64,000 bases of DNA from Nocardiopsis algeriensis (lineage in GTDB: Bacteria; Actinomycetota; Actinomycetes; Streptosporangiales; Streptosporangiaceae). Numbering within the stretch: the first letter of the stretch is position 1; every line of letters starts with the position of its first letter. The position numbers were made by a program, and so were the translations under genes. The notes under the pieces are model-generated. The model worked only from the letters and a program-made list of their open reading frames with translations. It was not told where the DNA came from and ran no database searches. This document shows, one piece after another, positions 54,322-63,822 of this stretch. The stretch spans positions 124,001 through 188,000 of the forward strand of contig NZ_JACHJO010000003.1 of NCBI RefSeq assembly GCF_014203695.1. Reading direction: 5' to 3'.

Positions 54322-54816
54322 GTGTCCGCACGTGGCGTCTTGTACGTCCACTCCGCGCCCGCGGCGCTGTGTCCACACGTCGAGTGGGCGGTCGCGGGCG
54401 TTGTTGGAGTACCCGTGAAACTCGACTGGGTCGCCCAGCCCGCGGCGCCCGGCCACCACCGTGCCGAGCTCAACTGGCAGGGGAAGGCGGGCACGGCGAG
54501 CGCGGTGGCCTCGGCGCTCAACACGTGGCAGCGCCTGCGTTTCGAGGTGACCGAGGAGGGGTCGCCCGGCTGCGACGGCGTGCGCTACAGCTACACGCCC
54601 TCCCTCGGCATGTTCACCGCCATCACCAGCGCGGCGGGCGAGGTCCTGGTCCCGGAGGGCCGCCTGCGCGCGGCGGTGGAGCAGGCCGCCGCGGCGGGTA
54701 CCGACCTCGCCGCCGAGATCGACCGCCTCACCGGCCGTGCCTGGGACGAGGAACTGGAGCCCTTCCGCTACGCGGGCGACGGCGCCCCCGTCCGCTGGCT
54801 CCACGCCGTGGGATGA
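54322..54816 (+). CDS. DUF3145 family protein
   Basis: 164 aa, sequence typical of the conserved actinobacterial DUF3145 family: SARGVLYVHSAPAALCPHVE, then RAELNWQGKAGTASAVASAL and LRFEVTEEGSPG. Function unknown. The GTG at 54322 follows AGGAGG by four bases; the open frame upstream is non-coding. A hairpin lies beyond the stop. Confidence 0.85.
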   Translation: MSARGVLYVHSAPAALCPHVEWAVAGVVGVPVKLDWVAQPAAPGHHRAELNWQGKAGTASAVASALNTWQRLRFEVTEEGSPGCDGVRYSYTPSLGMFTAITSAAGEVLVPEGRLRAAVEQAAAAGTDLAAEIDRLTGRAWDEELEPFRYAGDGAPVRWLHAVG

Positions 54817-54920
54817 CACCGCGGAGCCGGGCGCGGCGTCCGGGAAGGTCCCCGGACGGGTCCGGGACCGGTCGAACGGCCGCCACGCGCGTGGCGGGAC
54901 CGACCCGGGGAGGAAAGGGC

Positions 54921-54953
54921 GGGGCGGGCGGCCCCGGCGGGACCGCCCGCCCC
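54921..54953. terminator. Hairpin between DUF3145 and the convergent PEBP gene
   Basis: GGGGCGGGCGG (54921-54931) and CCGCCCGCCCC (54943-54953) form a perfect 11-bp stem. It lies 27 bp beyond the end of the minus-strand PEBP gene and can serve both. Confidence 0.55.
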
Positions 54954-54979
54954 GATCGTGTCGGACTCCTCCGAGCCCC

Positions 54980-55510
54980 CTACCTCTGTTCGTAGACGGG
55001 GGTGAGGTGGGCCCGTCCCAGCGTGTGGGAGAACAGGTTGAAGCCGAGGAACGCGGGGCTGGACTCCTCGTCCACCGGCAGGGACGGGACGTCCACCGCG
55101 TGGACCACGAAGAAGTACCGGTGGGGCCCGTGCCCGGGCGGCGGGGCCGCTCCGACGTAGCGCCTGCTTCCGGCGTCGTTGCGCAGTGTGACGGCCGATC
55201 CGGGCAGTGCGGAGCCGTCGCCCGCGCCCCTGGCCAGTTCGGTCACCTCTGCCGGGATGTTGGCCACCGACCAGTGCCAGAAACCGCTGGCGGTCGGTGC
55301 GTCGGGGTCGAAGCAGGTGACGGCGAAGCTCTGCGTCCCCTCGGGGAACCCGCTCCAGGACAGGTGCGGCGAGACGTCCTCGCCGCCGGCCCCCATGATC
55401 CCGCTGACCTGAGCCGGGGGCAGGACCCGGCCGTCGGCGACGTCGTCGCTGGCCAGGGTGAACGACGCTACCTGGGGCAGGAAGTCGTAGGGGGAGGGTG
55501 GCGCTGCCAC
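54980..55510 (-). CDS. YbhB/YbcL-type PEBP (Raf kinase inhibitor-like) protein
   Basis: 176 aa. Core PEBP motifs are [36 protein letters not shown] and [15 protein letters not shown]. Family members bind anionic ligands; the bacterial role is unclear. GTG start at 55510 has AAGGAGG eight bases upstream. Divergent from the LLM oxidoreductase gene. Confidence 0.92.
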   Translation of the reverse strand: MAAPPSPYDFLPQVASFTLASDDVADGRVLPPAQVSGIMGAGGEDVSPHLSWSGFPEGTQSFAVTCFDPDAPTASGFWHWSVANIPAEVTELARGAGDGSALPGSAVTLRNDAGSRRYVGAAPPPGHGPHRYFFVVHAVDVPSLPVDEESSPAFLGFNLFSHTLGRAHLTPVYEQR

Positions 55511-55648
55511 GTGAGGGGCCTCCTTCGCTCGTGGGGACGGTGTGTCGCTTGCCCGGGACCGGCCCGGACCCTACGAACATACGCCCCGGCGGCCGGGCCC
55601 CGCAGGGAAGGCGCCGCCGTGTCGGCGGCACGTTTCGGGAACCGGGCA

Positions 55649-55677
55649 CAGACAGCAGACCGACCGGGCGGTATGGT
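55649..55677 (+). promoter_or_regulatory. Possible LLM oxidoreductase promoter (CAGACA, 17 bp, TATGGT)
   Basis: CAGACA (55649-55654) and TATGGT (55672-55677) with a 17-bp spacer, about 60 bp upstream of the ATG at 55740. Confidence 0.4.
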
Positions 55678-55739
55678 CGGGAGCGCGGCCGAAGAGAACC
55701 GGATTCGGTATGCGTTGCAACCGACAGCAGGGAGCTGCC

Positions 55740-56705
55740 ATGACCACTCGCTGGGGCATCACCATCCCTCTCGAAGGGGTCCCGCTGCCCGACCAGAGGG
55801 CGATCATCGAACGGATGCCGGACCAGGGCTACACCGACGCCTGGTCGGCCGAGGCCAACGGCACCGACGCCTTCACACCGCTGGCGCTGGCCAGTGTGTG
55901 GGCCCCGCAGCTGCGTCTGGGCACCGCGATCGTGCCCGTCTACACACGCGGCCCCGCCACCCTGGCCATGAGCGCGGCGACCCTGGCCGCCGCGGCCCCG
56001 GGCCGGTTCGCCCTGGGCATCGGCACCTCCTCCAACGTGATCGTGGAGCAGTGGAACTCCCTGCCCTTCGAGGAGCCCTACAAGAAGGTGCGCGACACCC
56101 TCCGCTTCCTGCGCGAGGCCCTCACCGGGAACAAGGTCACCGCCGACTACGACACCTTCAAGGTCAAGGGCTTCACCCTGGGCGCCGTCCCCGAGCAGGT
56201 GCCGCCGCTGCTGCTGGCCGCCCTGAGGCCCGGCATGCTGCGCCTGGCCGGGCGCGAGGGCGACGGCGCGATCGTCAACTGGCTCTCGGCCGAGGACGTG
56301 CGCACGGTCGCCCCGTACGTGCGCGAGTACGGGGAGGACAAGGAGATCGCCGCCCGGATCTTCACCATCCCCGACACCGACCCCGAGACCGCGCGCGCCG
56401 TCGCGCGCCGGGCCGTGGCGGCCTACCTGAACGTCCCCGTCTACCGCGCCTTCCACGAGTGGCTGGGCCGCGAGGAGCTCGCCCCCATGTGGAAGGCGTG
56501 GGAGGAGGGCGACCGCAAGGGGGCGCTGGCCGCCATCCCCGACTCCGTGGTCGACGACCTGGTCGTGCACGGCCCGGCCGAGTACTGCCGCGAACGCATC
56601 CGGGCCTACGCCGAGAACGGCGTCACCACCCCGGTCGTGCACCCCATCGGCGGAGGGCACCGCGATCCGGCCGAGGTGGTGCGCGCCCTGGCTCCCCAGG
56701 CCTGA
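55740..56705 (+). CDS. LLM-class F420-dependent oxidoreductase
   Basis: 321-aa luciferase-like monooxygenase-fold protein. TRWGITIPLEGVPLPDQ and GYTDAWSAEANGTDAFTPLAL are the family start, GTAIVPVYTRGPATLAM and FALGIGTSSNVIVEQWN follow. Actinobacterial members of this group use coenzyme F420, though this was not proven from sequence. ATG at 55740 with AGGGAG seven bases upstream. Substrate unknown. Confidence 0.88.
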   Translation: MTTRWGITIPLEGVPLPDQRAIIERMPDQGYTDAWSAEANGTDAFTPLALASVWAPQLRLGTAIVPVYTRGPATLAMSAATLAAAAPGRFALGIGTSSNVIVEQWNSLPFEEPYKKVRDTLRFLREALTGNKVTADYDTFKVKGFTLGAVPEQVPPLLLAALRPGMLRLAGREGDGAIVNWLSAEDVRTVAPYVREYGEDKEIAARIFTIPDTDPETARAVARRAVAAYLNVPVYRAFHEWLGREELAPMWKAWEEGDRKGALAAIPDSVVDDLVVHGPAEYCRERIRAYAENGVTTPVVHPIGGGHRDPAEVVRALAPQA

Positions 56706-56890
56706 TCCGGCGGTCCCGGGCCGTGTTCGTCGGATGCCCCCGCCGCGTCGGCGAAGCCGATTCCCCGGCGAAGGGGCGGCCGGGCGTCTCCTCGCACGGC
56801 GGGGGCGCAGCCCGGCCCGCCTCGCAAGCTCTTCGCCGCGGCAAGGGCGTCCGGCGGCCGCGCGGTCCGAGACGATCCGGAGAACAGGGC

Positions 56891-58090
56891 CTACGTCTCC
56901 TCCAGCGGGCCGAGGAGGCGGCGGGCGCGCAGCACCAGTTCGAGTTCGAAGCGCTCGCCCGGGTCCCCCAGGCGGGCGCCGAACAGCTCCTCCATCCGGC
57001 GCATGCGGTAGCGCACCGTCTGGGGGTGGATGCGCAGCCGCTCCGCGGCCTCGTTGGCGTTGAACCCCGACTCCAGCCAGGCCAGCAGGGTGTCGGCCAT
57101 CCGCTCGCGCTGGGGTGCCCGCAGTTCGGCCAGGGGGGCGAGCCGGGAACGGGCCATCGCCGCGATCAGCTCGGTGTCGTGCGACAGCAGCAGCGCGGGC
57201 AGGTGGTCCTCCCAGCGCACCACCCCCTCGTCCGGTACGGTCCCGGCCCGCACCAGCCCGGCCAGCTCGCGGGCGCGCGCCAGCGACTCGGGAACGCGCT
57301 CCAGCGGTACACCCGGACCGAGCACCGCGGTCGAGCCGCGCAGCGACCGCTCCAGGGCCCGCAGCCTGCCCGGCCCGCCCGGGTCGGGGACCAGGGCGCA
57401 CGGTTCGGGGCGGTCCAGGTCCGCGAGCACGTCCGGCGGCAGCACGGGGCCCTGTTCCCCCGGTTCCCCCGGGAACAGGACCACCGCCGCCCGCTCGGGC
57501 GGCCGCCAGCCCGCCGCCGCGGCCAGCTCCGCCGCGGTCCGGGCGTCCTGACCCGACAGCAGCGCCTCCAGCAGCCGCAGGCGGTGGCGCCGCAGCGCCT
57601 GCGCACCCGCTCCGCGCACCCGCGCGTGCCCCTCGGAGGCCGCGGCGGAGACCTCCTCCTGGAACGCGAAGATCGCCTCACCCAGCGAACCCGTGTACTC
57701 GCGGGTGAGCACACCGGCCGCCGACAGATGGCGCCACGCGACGGCGGCCGCCGTGCGCACCGCCGCGTGCAGGCACTCCAGGCTCCTGCCCCGCCGGGCC
57801 TCACCCGCCCCGAATGCGCGGAACTCCGCGGCCAGGGAGTCGGCCAGCTCCGGGGAGGGCCCCGACTCCACCCGGTCCAGGAAGCCGTGCACCCCGGCGG
57901 TGAGCGCGCACCGTACGCCGTCGACCTCGGCCGGGCCCAGGGGCGGTGAGTGGGACTCCGATCGCCTGCGGATGCCCTCCAGGGACTCCTCCACCATCGG
58001 CGGCACCAGCGGGCGCAGCTGTGCGCCCAGTTCACGGGGGATCCGCGCGAAGGGATCCGTTCGTCCGCTCTCCAGCAACGGATGGGCCAT
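56891..58090 (-). CDS. PucR-family transcriptional regulator
   Basis: 399 aa. The C-terminal helix-turn-helix (SGFNANEAAERLRIHPQTVRYRMRRMEELFG) matches the PucR C-terminal domain, preceded by a GGDEF-like/histidine-kinase-like ligand-independent middle (ALVPDPGGPGRLRALERSL). N-terminal helical sensor region contains VEESLEGIRRRSESHS. Family members activate purine, amine or carbohydrate genes; target unknown. ATG 58090 with GGAGGA a few bases upstream. No obvious target gene adjacent, though it lies convergent with the LLM gene. Confidence 0.85.
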   Translation of the reverse strand: MAHPLLESGRTDPFARIPRELGAQLRPLVPPMVEESLEGIRRRSESHSPPLGPAEVDGVRCALTAGVHGFLDRVESGPSPELADSLAAEFRAFGAGEARRGRSLECLHAAVRTAAAVAWRHLSAAGVLTREYTGSLGEAIFAFQEEVSAAASEGHARVRGAGAQALRRHRLRLLEALLSGQDARTAAELAAAAGWRPPERAAVVLFPGEPGEQGPVLPPDVLADLDRPEPCALVPDPGGPGRLRALERSLRGSTAVLGPGVPLERVPESLARARELAGLVRAGTVPDEGVVRWEDHLPALLLSHDTELIAAMARSRLAPLAELRAPQRERMADTLLAWLESGFNANEAAERLRIHPQTVRYRMRRMEELFGARLGDPGERFELELVLRARRLLGPLEET

Positions 58091-58270
58091 GTCTCCTCCG
58101 GCGCGGACGCACGGCGAAGCGGCCGGGGCACGCCCGCGCGTGCTCTCAGTGCGCCAGGAAGGTTCGTGTGTCGGACCGGTGGCCGTCGGCGGTGACGGGG
58201 GACACACTTATACCACCAGAGTCCGCGCGCCGGGACAACCCCGACCCGTTCCGACCCGGTGCCCGGCGGC

Positions 58271-58831
58271 TCAGGAGCCGCAGAACCGGGCGCAGGCGTC
58301 GATCTGGCCCTGGACGGCCGCCGAGTACAGCTCCAGGAGCTCCTCGGACGGGGTCTCGTGCTCGGGGAACATCCCCAGGCCCCGGAGCCCCTCCGCCAGG
58401 CCGAGCAGCTGGCAGACGACGGCGCCGGCGAAGCGGCGGTCGGGGGTGGTGTCGCCCAGCAGCCGCGCCATTCCGTCCAGCACCTTCTCCCGGACCTTCG
58501 CGCGGGTGTGCTCGGGCTCGGGCGACTCCCGCACGTGGGCGGCGGCGACCAGCCAGCTCTCGGCGGCCCCGTGCTCCCGCCGTGTGAGGATCTTCTGGAC
58601 CAGGGCGCGGCCCAGCGCGGCCCGGGGAAGGTCGAGCTCGACGAGGGGGACGTCGTGCGGGCCCGCCTCGTTGAAGAGCTCGGCCTTGCTGCGGCAGTAC
58701 TTGATCACCAGGGCGGGGGAGACCCCGGCCGCGGCAGCGATGTCGCGGACGGTCACCGCGTTGTACCCGTGTTCCTTGAAGAGCTCGCGTGCCGCGCCGA
58801 CGATCTCCCCGCGGCTGTCCGTTCTCGTCAC
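58271..58831 (-). CDS. TetR-family repressor of the adjacent MFS transporter
   Basis: 186 aa. The N-terminal HTH is EIVGAARELFKEHGYNAVTV with RDIAAAAGVSPALVIKYCRSK, standard TetR. The rest is the helical ligand-binding dimer domain. GTG start at 58831; the longer in-frame stretch upstream lies inside the MFS gene's end. It is 28 bp downstream of the MFS stop on the same strand, and a perfect 9-bp inverted repeat lies before the MFS start, so it most likely represses this two-gene operon and itself. Confidence 0.88.
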   Translation of the reverse strand: MTRTDSRGEIVGAARELFKEHGYNAVTVRDIAAAAGVSPALVIKYCRSKAELFNEAGPHDVPLVELDLPRAALGRALVQKILTRREHGAAESWLVAAAHVRESPEPEHTRAKVREKVLDGMARLLGDTTPDRRFAGAVVCQLLGLAEGLRGLGMFPEHETPSEELLELYSAAVQGQIDACARFCGS

Positions 58832-58859
58832 TGCTCTTTCCGTTCCGGCGGTGTCGGCT

Positions 58860-60323
58860 CTACGAGCTCTTGCTCGGCAGTCGGTGGTATCCGTCCTTCC
58901 GGGCGGTTCCGTGCTCCCGCTCCTCCCCGGACTCCTCGCCGCCGCGTACAGGGATGAGCGCCCCGACGAGGACGGCGATCGCGGCGGTCGCCGCACCGAG
59001 CCACAGGGCGACGTCCATCCCGGCGGCCGAGGGGTAGGCCGTACCGTCGACCACGACGGCCATCGAGGCGAACAGCATGGCGACCACGGCGCTGGACGAG
59101 GAGGTCCCCAGGGAGCGGATCAGCGAGTTGACGCCGTTGGCCGAGGCGGTCTCGGAGCGGTGCGCCGTCGCCATCACCAGGGTGGGCATGGCGGCGAAGG
59201 CGACGGCGGTGCCGACGCTGATCACCGTGTTCCCCACGACCGTGGTGACGACGGAGTCGGGGGCCAGGACGCGGCCGAGGTAGGCCAGACCGATGGTGGC
59301 CGAACCGATCAGCAGAGTGGGCTTGCCTCCCAGCCTGTTGAGCATCCGGCCGGAGATGGGGGAGAACACCAGCATCATCAGGCCGCCGGGCACCATGAGC
59401 AGGCCGGCGGTGACCACGGGCAGGGCCATGCCGTAGCCCGTCTCGGTGGGGACCTGGAGCTCCTGCGTGGTGATCAGCGAGTTCATCAGCATCGAGAAGC
59501 CGACGAAGAACGAGGCCACGTTGGTCAGCAGCATGGGGCGCTTGACCGCCGTGCGCAGGTTGACCATCGGTTCGGGGGTCCTGAGCTGGAGGGGGACCCA
59601 CACCGCGAAGGCGACCACGGCGACGCCGGCGAGCACGGCGACGGCGACGCTCGTCCAGCCCCAGGCGGCGCCCTTGGACAGGATGAGCAGCAGGGCGACC
59701 AGGGCGATCGAGAGGATCAGGGCGCCGGCGACGTCGAAGCGGCCGGAGGAGCCCGGAACGGACTCGGTGAGCATCAGCCGGATGACGACGATGAGCACGG
59801 CGCCGACCACCGCGGTGGACCAGAACAGGGCGGTCCAGCCGAAGGCCTCGTGGATCAGGCCGGACAGCGGCAGTCCCAGGGCGGCGCCGATGCCGAAGGT
59901 CGCGCTCATCAGGGAGATGGCTCCGGCGAGCTTCTCGCGGGGCAGCTGGTCGCGCATGATGCTGATGCCCACGGGGATGAGGGAGGCGCCGAAGCCCTGC
60001 ATGGCGCGGCCGACGATGAGCGGGCCGAAGCTGCCGCCCAGTGCGGCGACGAGGGAACCCGCGGTCATCACGAGGAGGGAGATGAGAAGCATCCGGCGCT
60101 TGCCGTACATGTCGGCCATCCGGGCCACGATCGGCGTGGCCACCGCGCCGGTGAGCAGCGTGGCGGTGACCAGCCACGAGGCGTCGTCGGCGGACACGCC
60201 GAGGATCTCGGGCATGTCCGGCAGCAGCGGGATGACGAGGGTCTGCTGGAGGGAGACGATCAGTCCGCAGAGGGTGAGCACCCCCGCGGTGACCCAGGCG
60301 GGCATGCGTGGCGAGGGCGGCAT
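58860..60323 (-). CDS. DHA2-family MFS multidrug exporter
   Basis: 487-aa membrane transporter with about 14 hydrophobic helices. GLIVSLQQTLVIPLLPDMPE carries the helix 1 signature, MADMYGKRRMLLISL is the motif A loop, and VGRAMQGFGASLIPVG is typical. Long C-terminal cytosolic tail (GGEESGEEREHG). DHA2 exporters pump drugs with proton antiport. ATG at 60323. A perfect operator lies 28-49 bp upstream, and the TetR gene follows, so expression is probably induced by a ligand of the repressor. Confidence 0.93.
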   Translation of the reverse strand: MPPSPRMPAWVTAGVLTLCGLIVSLQQTLVIPLLPDMPEILGVSADDASWLVTATLLTGAVATPIVARMADMYGKRRMLLISLLVMTAGSLVAALGGSFGPLIVGRAMQGFGASLIPVGISIMRDQLPREKLAGAISLMSATFGIGAALGLPLSGLIHEAFGWTALFWSTAVVGAVLIVVIRLMLTESVPGSSGRFDVAGALILSIALVALLLILSKGAAWGWTSVAVAVLAGVAVVAFAVWVPLQLRTPEPMVNLRTAVKRPMLLTNVASFFVGFSMLMNSLITTQELQVPTETGYGMALPVVTAGLLMVPGGLMMLVFSPISGRMLNRLGGKPTLLIGSATIGLAYLGRVLAPDSVVTTVVGNTVISVGTAVAFAAMPTLVMATAHRSETASANGVNSLIRSLGTSSSSAVVAMLFASMAVVVDGTAYPSAAGMDVALWLGAATAAIAVLVGALIPVRGGEESGEEREHGTARKDGYHRLPSKSS

Positions 60324-60350
60324 ACGGCCTCCAAGGGCGAAAAGAGGACA

Positions 60351-60372
60351 GAGGTGAACGAATGTTCACCTC
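60351..60372. promoter_or_regulatory. TetR operator, perfect 9-bp inverted repeat
   Basis: GAGGTGAAC (60351-60359) and GTTCACCTC (60364-60372) with a GAAT spacer. It lies 28-49 bp upstream of the MFS start in an AT-richer promoter region. A minus-strand TACTCT (60374-60379) next to it could be the -10. Confidence 0.8.
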
Positions 60373-60434
60373 TAGAGTAAACGCTGTTTGCCTTTTCGGG
60401 GCGGACTCTTCGCCCGGGAGCCCGCCCCCGGCCC

Positions 60435-63400
60435 TCACCGCGGCGGTATGTCCTGGGGAACCAGGGAGGTGAAGTCCTCGCGGGTGGCGTTGCCCACACC
60501 GTTGACGAGGCGGCCCGCCTGCCGGGTGATCATCCGCTCCAGCACCTGGCGCGCGTAGCGGGCGTTGCCGAAGTTCGCGTCGCGCACCACCCCCGAGAAG
60601 TGCTCCCGCAGCGCCGCCGACGTCTCCGGACCGCACGTGTAGCCCGACGCCTCCGCCATGCGCTCGACGATGGTCACCAGCTCGTCGTCGCTGTAGTCGG
60701 GGAACTCCACCCGGTGGTTGAAGCGCGAGGCCAGACCCGGGTTGGAGTCCAGGAAGCGCTGCATCTCCCCGGTGTAGCCGGCGACGATCACCACGACCTC
60801 GTCGCGGTGGTCCTCCATGAGCTTGACCAGCGTGTCGACGGCCTCCTGGCCGAAGTCGTTGCCCGCTCCGCGCGGCGCCAGGGTGTAGGCCTCGTCGATG
60901 AACAGCACACCCCCCTTGGCGCGCTCGAACACCTCGGCGGTCAGCTGGGCCGTGTGGCCGACGTAGCGCCCCACCAGGTCCGAGCGGGCCGCCTCCACGA
61001 CCTGGCCCTCCGGCAGCACCCCCAGGGCGTGCAGCAGGTTCCCGTACAGCCTGGCCACGGTCGTCTTTCCGGTACCGGGGGGACCGGCGAACACCAGGTG
61101 GTGGCTCATCGGCGCCACCGGCAGCCCCATGGCGCGCCGCTGCTCCGACATCAGCAGCAGGTTGGCCAGGTCGTTGACGGTCGCCTTCACCCCCGCCAGC
61201 CCCACCATGGCGTCCAGCTCCGCGCGCAGGGCCGCGATCCGGTCCCCCTGGCCGGCGCCGTCCTCCGCCGGAACCGAGCCGGCGCCCAGGTCCTCCGGCA
61301 GCAGGAGGGTGAGCGAATCCGGGTCGTCGTCCAGCGTTCCGCTCAACCGGGACGCCTGCCGGTCGATCATCTCCTCGAACACCTTGCGGGCCTCGCGGCC
61401 GTTGCCGAACGCCGGCCCCTTGGGCATCCGCTCGAAGTGCGCGCCCAGCGCGTCCACCGTCTCGGGCGCCAGCCGGTAGCTGTGCGCGTCACACAGCTTG
61501 CGCACGATCTCCACCAGCTCGTCCACCTCGTAGTTGACGAACTCGATCGTCTTGCTGAACCGCGAGGCCAGACCCGGGTTGGCGGACAGGAAGCGCTCCA
61601 TGTCCTCGGTGTAGCCGGCGACGATCACCACGACCTCGTCGCGGTGGTCCTCCATGAGCTTGACCAGCGTGTCGACGGCCTCCCGGCCGAAGTCGGGTCC
61701 GCTTCCACCCTCGCCGCCGGTGGTGAGCGTGTAGGCCTCGTCGATGAACAGCACGCCCCCCTTGGCGCGCTCGAACACCTCGGTGGTCTTGATCGCCGTC
61801 CCGCCCACGTACTGCGACACCAGGTCGGCGCGGGCCACCTCCACCACGTGCCCGTAGCGCAGGACGTCCAGCTCGGCGAGGATCTGGCCGTACAGCCGCG
61901 CCACGGTCGTCTTGCCCGTACCCGGGGCGCCCCCGAAGACCAGGTGGCGGCTCATCGGCGGCGTGGGCAGCCCCATCTCGGCGCGGCGCCGGGCCATCTG
62001 GTTGCGGGTGACGAGCGTACGCACCTCCCGCTTGACGTTGTCCAGACCCACCAGCGAGTCCAGCTCCAGCATCGGTCCGGCCGATGCGCTCTCCTCCGCG
62101 TCCTCTCCCGCAGGGGGGGACGCCTGCGCGGGGACGGCGGTCCCCGCGTGCTCGCCGAACGCGTCCGGCGCCCCGTTGCCGTGGCTGAGCAGGTCCTCGG
62201 CGCGCACCCGGCCGCCCGCCGCGGTCTGGCGCAGCCCCGAACGCCCGTTCTCGCGCACCGAGCAGTCCTCCACCACCACGTCCTCGGTGGAGTGCACCAG
62301 GACACCGTCGGCGCCGTTGCCGAACATCTCGCACCGGCGCAGCGAGGCGCCCGCCCCCGCCGCCACCAGGACGCCGTTGCGCCGCCCGTTGTACACGCGC
62401 GTGCGCAGCACCGTCGCCCGGCCGCCGCTGCGCACGGCGATCCCGTCCCCGGTGCACTCCGAGATGTCGCAGTCGCGCACGTCGGCCTCACCGCCCGCGC
62501 CGATCGAGATCCCCGAGTCCCGGCTCCCGGAGATCCGCACGCCGTTCAGCAGCGGGCGCGCCCCCTCCTCCACGGACACGGCGCTCTTGCCGGTGCGCTC
62601 CAGCGACACGTCCTCCAGGCGCCCGCGCGCGTCCTTGCCGAACACCACCCCCTGGCCGCGGGTGTCGGTGACCGCGGTCCCGCGCAGGAAGGGGGCGCAC
62701 GCCCCGACCACCACGCCCGGCCCCGACGTACCGCTGACCAGGCCCCGGTCGAACTCGACGGCGCTGTCCCCGTCCAGGTTCAGGCCGGCGCCCCCGCGCA
62801 CCACCAGCCCGATGAAGGCGGTGGCGGCCCGCTCCTCGGCGCGTACCGCGTCGCCGCCCGACTCCTCCACCGTGCACTCGGTGAAGACGCCGCGCGCCCG
62901 CCCCCACACGTGGACGCCCGCCTCCCCGGAGCGCACCACGCGCACCCGCGTCACCTGCGGGTCGGACCCGTTGTGGACGGCGATCCCGCGGCCGCCCACC
63001 TCCTCCAGCAGGCACTCCTCCACCAGTGGCCGCGCCCGACTGGAGACGGCGAGGCCGTCACCGCCGGTGCGGTGCACGTGCAGGCCGCGCAGGGAGGTGG
63101 CGGCGCCGTCCTCCAGCGCCACCGCGGGCTTCTGCGTCCTCGTGATCTCGCAGTCCTCGATCGATCCCGCCGCCTGCCCGCTGGCGAACACGCCGTTGCC
63201 CCCGGCGTCGCGCAGCACGCACGAGCGGACCGCTGGACGGCCCTGTTCGCCGATCACCAGGGCACTGGTGTCGACCTCCTCGACCACGCAGTCCTCGAGG
63301 GTGCTCGGCTCCGGCGAGGTGATCACCACGCCCGCGCCGGCCGAGCAGGTGACGCGGCTGCCGCGCATGGCCAGCGCACCGGTATCGCGCACCGACACCG

Positions 63401-63743
63401 CCGTCCACGCGGCCCCGTCCACCTCGCAGTCGGCCATCTCCACCTGCCCCGCGGGGATGTCCACGGCGGGGTGGTCGCCGTCGCGGCCGCGCAGGACCAG
63501 GCCCGAGAGCTTGACCGCCTCGGCACCCGACAGGACGGCGCTCCGGGAGGAGGAGAGGACCTCCACGCTGCCGCGCCCGTCGCGGGCCACGAGGGTGACC
63601 ACCTTGCGCAGGACGAGGCTCTCCTCGTAGCGGCCCGGGGCGATGGTGATGAGCGCGCCGCCGCGCGCCGCCTCGACCGCCTCGCCGATCGTCGCGTGGC
63701 CGTCTCGCCCGTCGGGGTCGACGGTGAGGAGGTGCCTGGTCAT
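60435..63743 (-). CDS. Beta-helix repeat protein fused to two CbxX/CfxQ AAA+ domains
   Basis: 1102 aa. Residues 1-570 are right-handed parallel beta-helix repeats (LLTVDPDGRDGHATIGEAVE, then many short strands such as SSLVL.GVRISGSRDSGISI and ADVRDCDISECTGDGIAV), the fold of pectate lyases and of the NosD/CASH periplasmic and cytosolic families. Two AAA+ modules of the CbxX/CfxQ type follow. Walker A is GAPGTGKTT near 605 and GPPGTGKTT near 885, each with ARSDLV/ARADLV, LFIDEAYTL and SNPGLASRF motifs. The architecture suggests the helix presents a surface or substrate to ATP-driven remodelling. ATG 63743 with AGGAAGG upstream. It is a distant relative of the membrane-anchored double AAA+ protein at 17898-20324. 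Confidence 0.85.
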   Translation of the reverse strand: MTRHLLTVDPDGRDGHATIGEAVEAARGGALITIAPGRYEESLVLRKVVTLVARDGRGSVEVLSSSRSAVLSGAEAVKLSGLVLRGRDGDHPAVDIPAGQVEMADCEVDGAAWTAVSVRDTGALAMRGSRVTCSAGAGVVITSPEPSTLEDCVVEEVDTSALVIGEQGRPAVRSCVLRDAGGNGVFASGQAAGSIEDCEITRTQKPAVALEDGAATSLRGLHVHRTGGDGLAVSSRARPLVEECLLEEVGGRGIAVHNGSDPQVTRVRVVRSGEAGVHVWGRARGVFTECTVEESGGDAVRAEERAATAFIGLVVRGGAGLNLDGDSAVEFDRGLVSGTSGPGVVVGACAPFLRGTAVTDTRGQGVVFGKDARGRLEDVSLERTGKSAVSVEEGARPLLNGVRISGSRDSGISIGAGGEADVRDCDISECTGDGIAVRSGGRATVLRTRVYNGRRNGVLVAAGAGASLRRCEMFGNGADGVLVHSTEDVVVEDCSVRENGRSGLRQTAAGGRVRAEDLLSHGNGAPDAFGEHAGTAVPAQASPPAGEDAEESASAGPMLELDSLVGLDNVKREVRTLVTRNQMARRRAEMGLPTPPMSRHLVFGGAPGTGKTTVARLYGQILAELDVLRYGHVVEVARADLVSQYVGGTAIKTTEVFERAKGGVLFIDEAYTLTTGGEGGSGPDFGREAVDTLVKLMEDHRDEVVVIVAGYTEDMERFLSANPGLASRFSKTIEFVNYEVDELVEIVRKLCDAHSYRLAPETVDALGAHFERMPKGPAFGNGREARKVFEEMIDRQASRLSGTLDDDPDSLTLLLPEDLGAGSVPAEDGAGQGDRIAALRAELDAMVGLAGVKATVNDLANLLLMSEQRRAMGLPVAPMSHHLVFAGPPGTGKTTVARLYGNLLHALGVLPEGQVVEAARSDLVGRYVGHTAQLTAEVFERAKGGVLFIDEAYTLAPRGAGNDFGQEAVDTLVKLMEDHRDEVVVIVAGYTGEMQRFLDSNPGLASRFNHRVEFPDYSDDELVTIVERMAEASGYTCGPETSAALREHFSGVVRDANFGNARYARQVLERMITRQAGRLVNGVGNATREDFTSLVPQDIPPR

Positions 63744-63789
63744 CGGGGCCTTCCTGTCTGGGCCGCTGGGGGCCGCTGAATGGGGGTCG

Positions 63790-63810
63790 GGGGCGCCGCC
63801 GCGGCGCCCC
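63790..63810. terminator. Hairpin between the truncated gene and the AAA+ gene
   Basis: GGGGCGCCGC (63790-63799) and GCGGCGCCCC (63801-63810) form a perfect 10-bp stem around one base. It follows the minus-strand gene ending at 63823. Confidence 0.5.
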
Positions 63811-63822
63811 ACCGGTCCGGGG

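Noticed and set aside
53931-54524. N-terminal extension of the sigma factor frame
   Set aside because: Low third-position GC and no family similarity; it covers the upstream intergenic region.
60600-63779. 1059-codon plus-strand frame opposite the AAA+ fusion
   Set aside because: His/Arg/Leu-rich shadow of the minus-strand gene.
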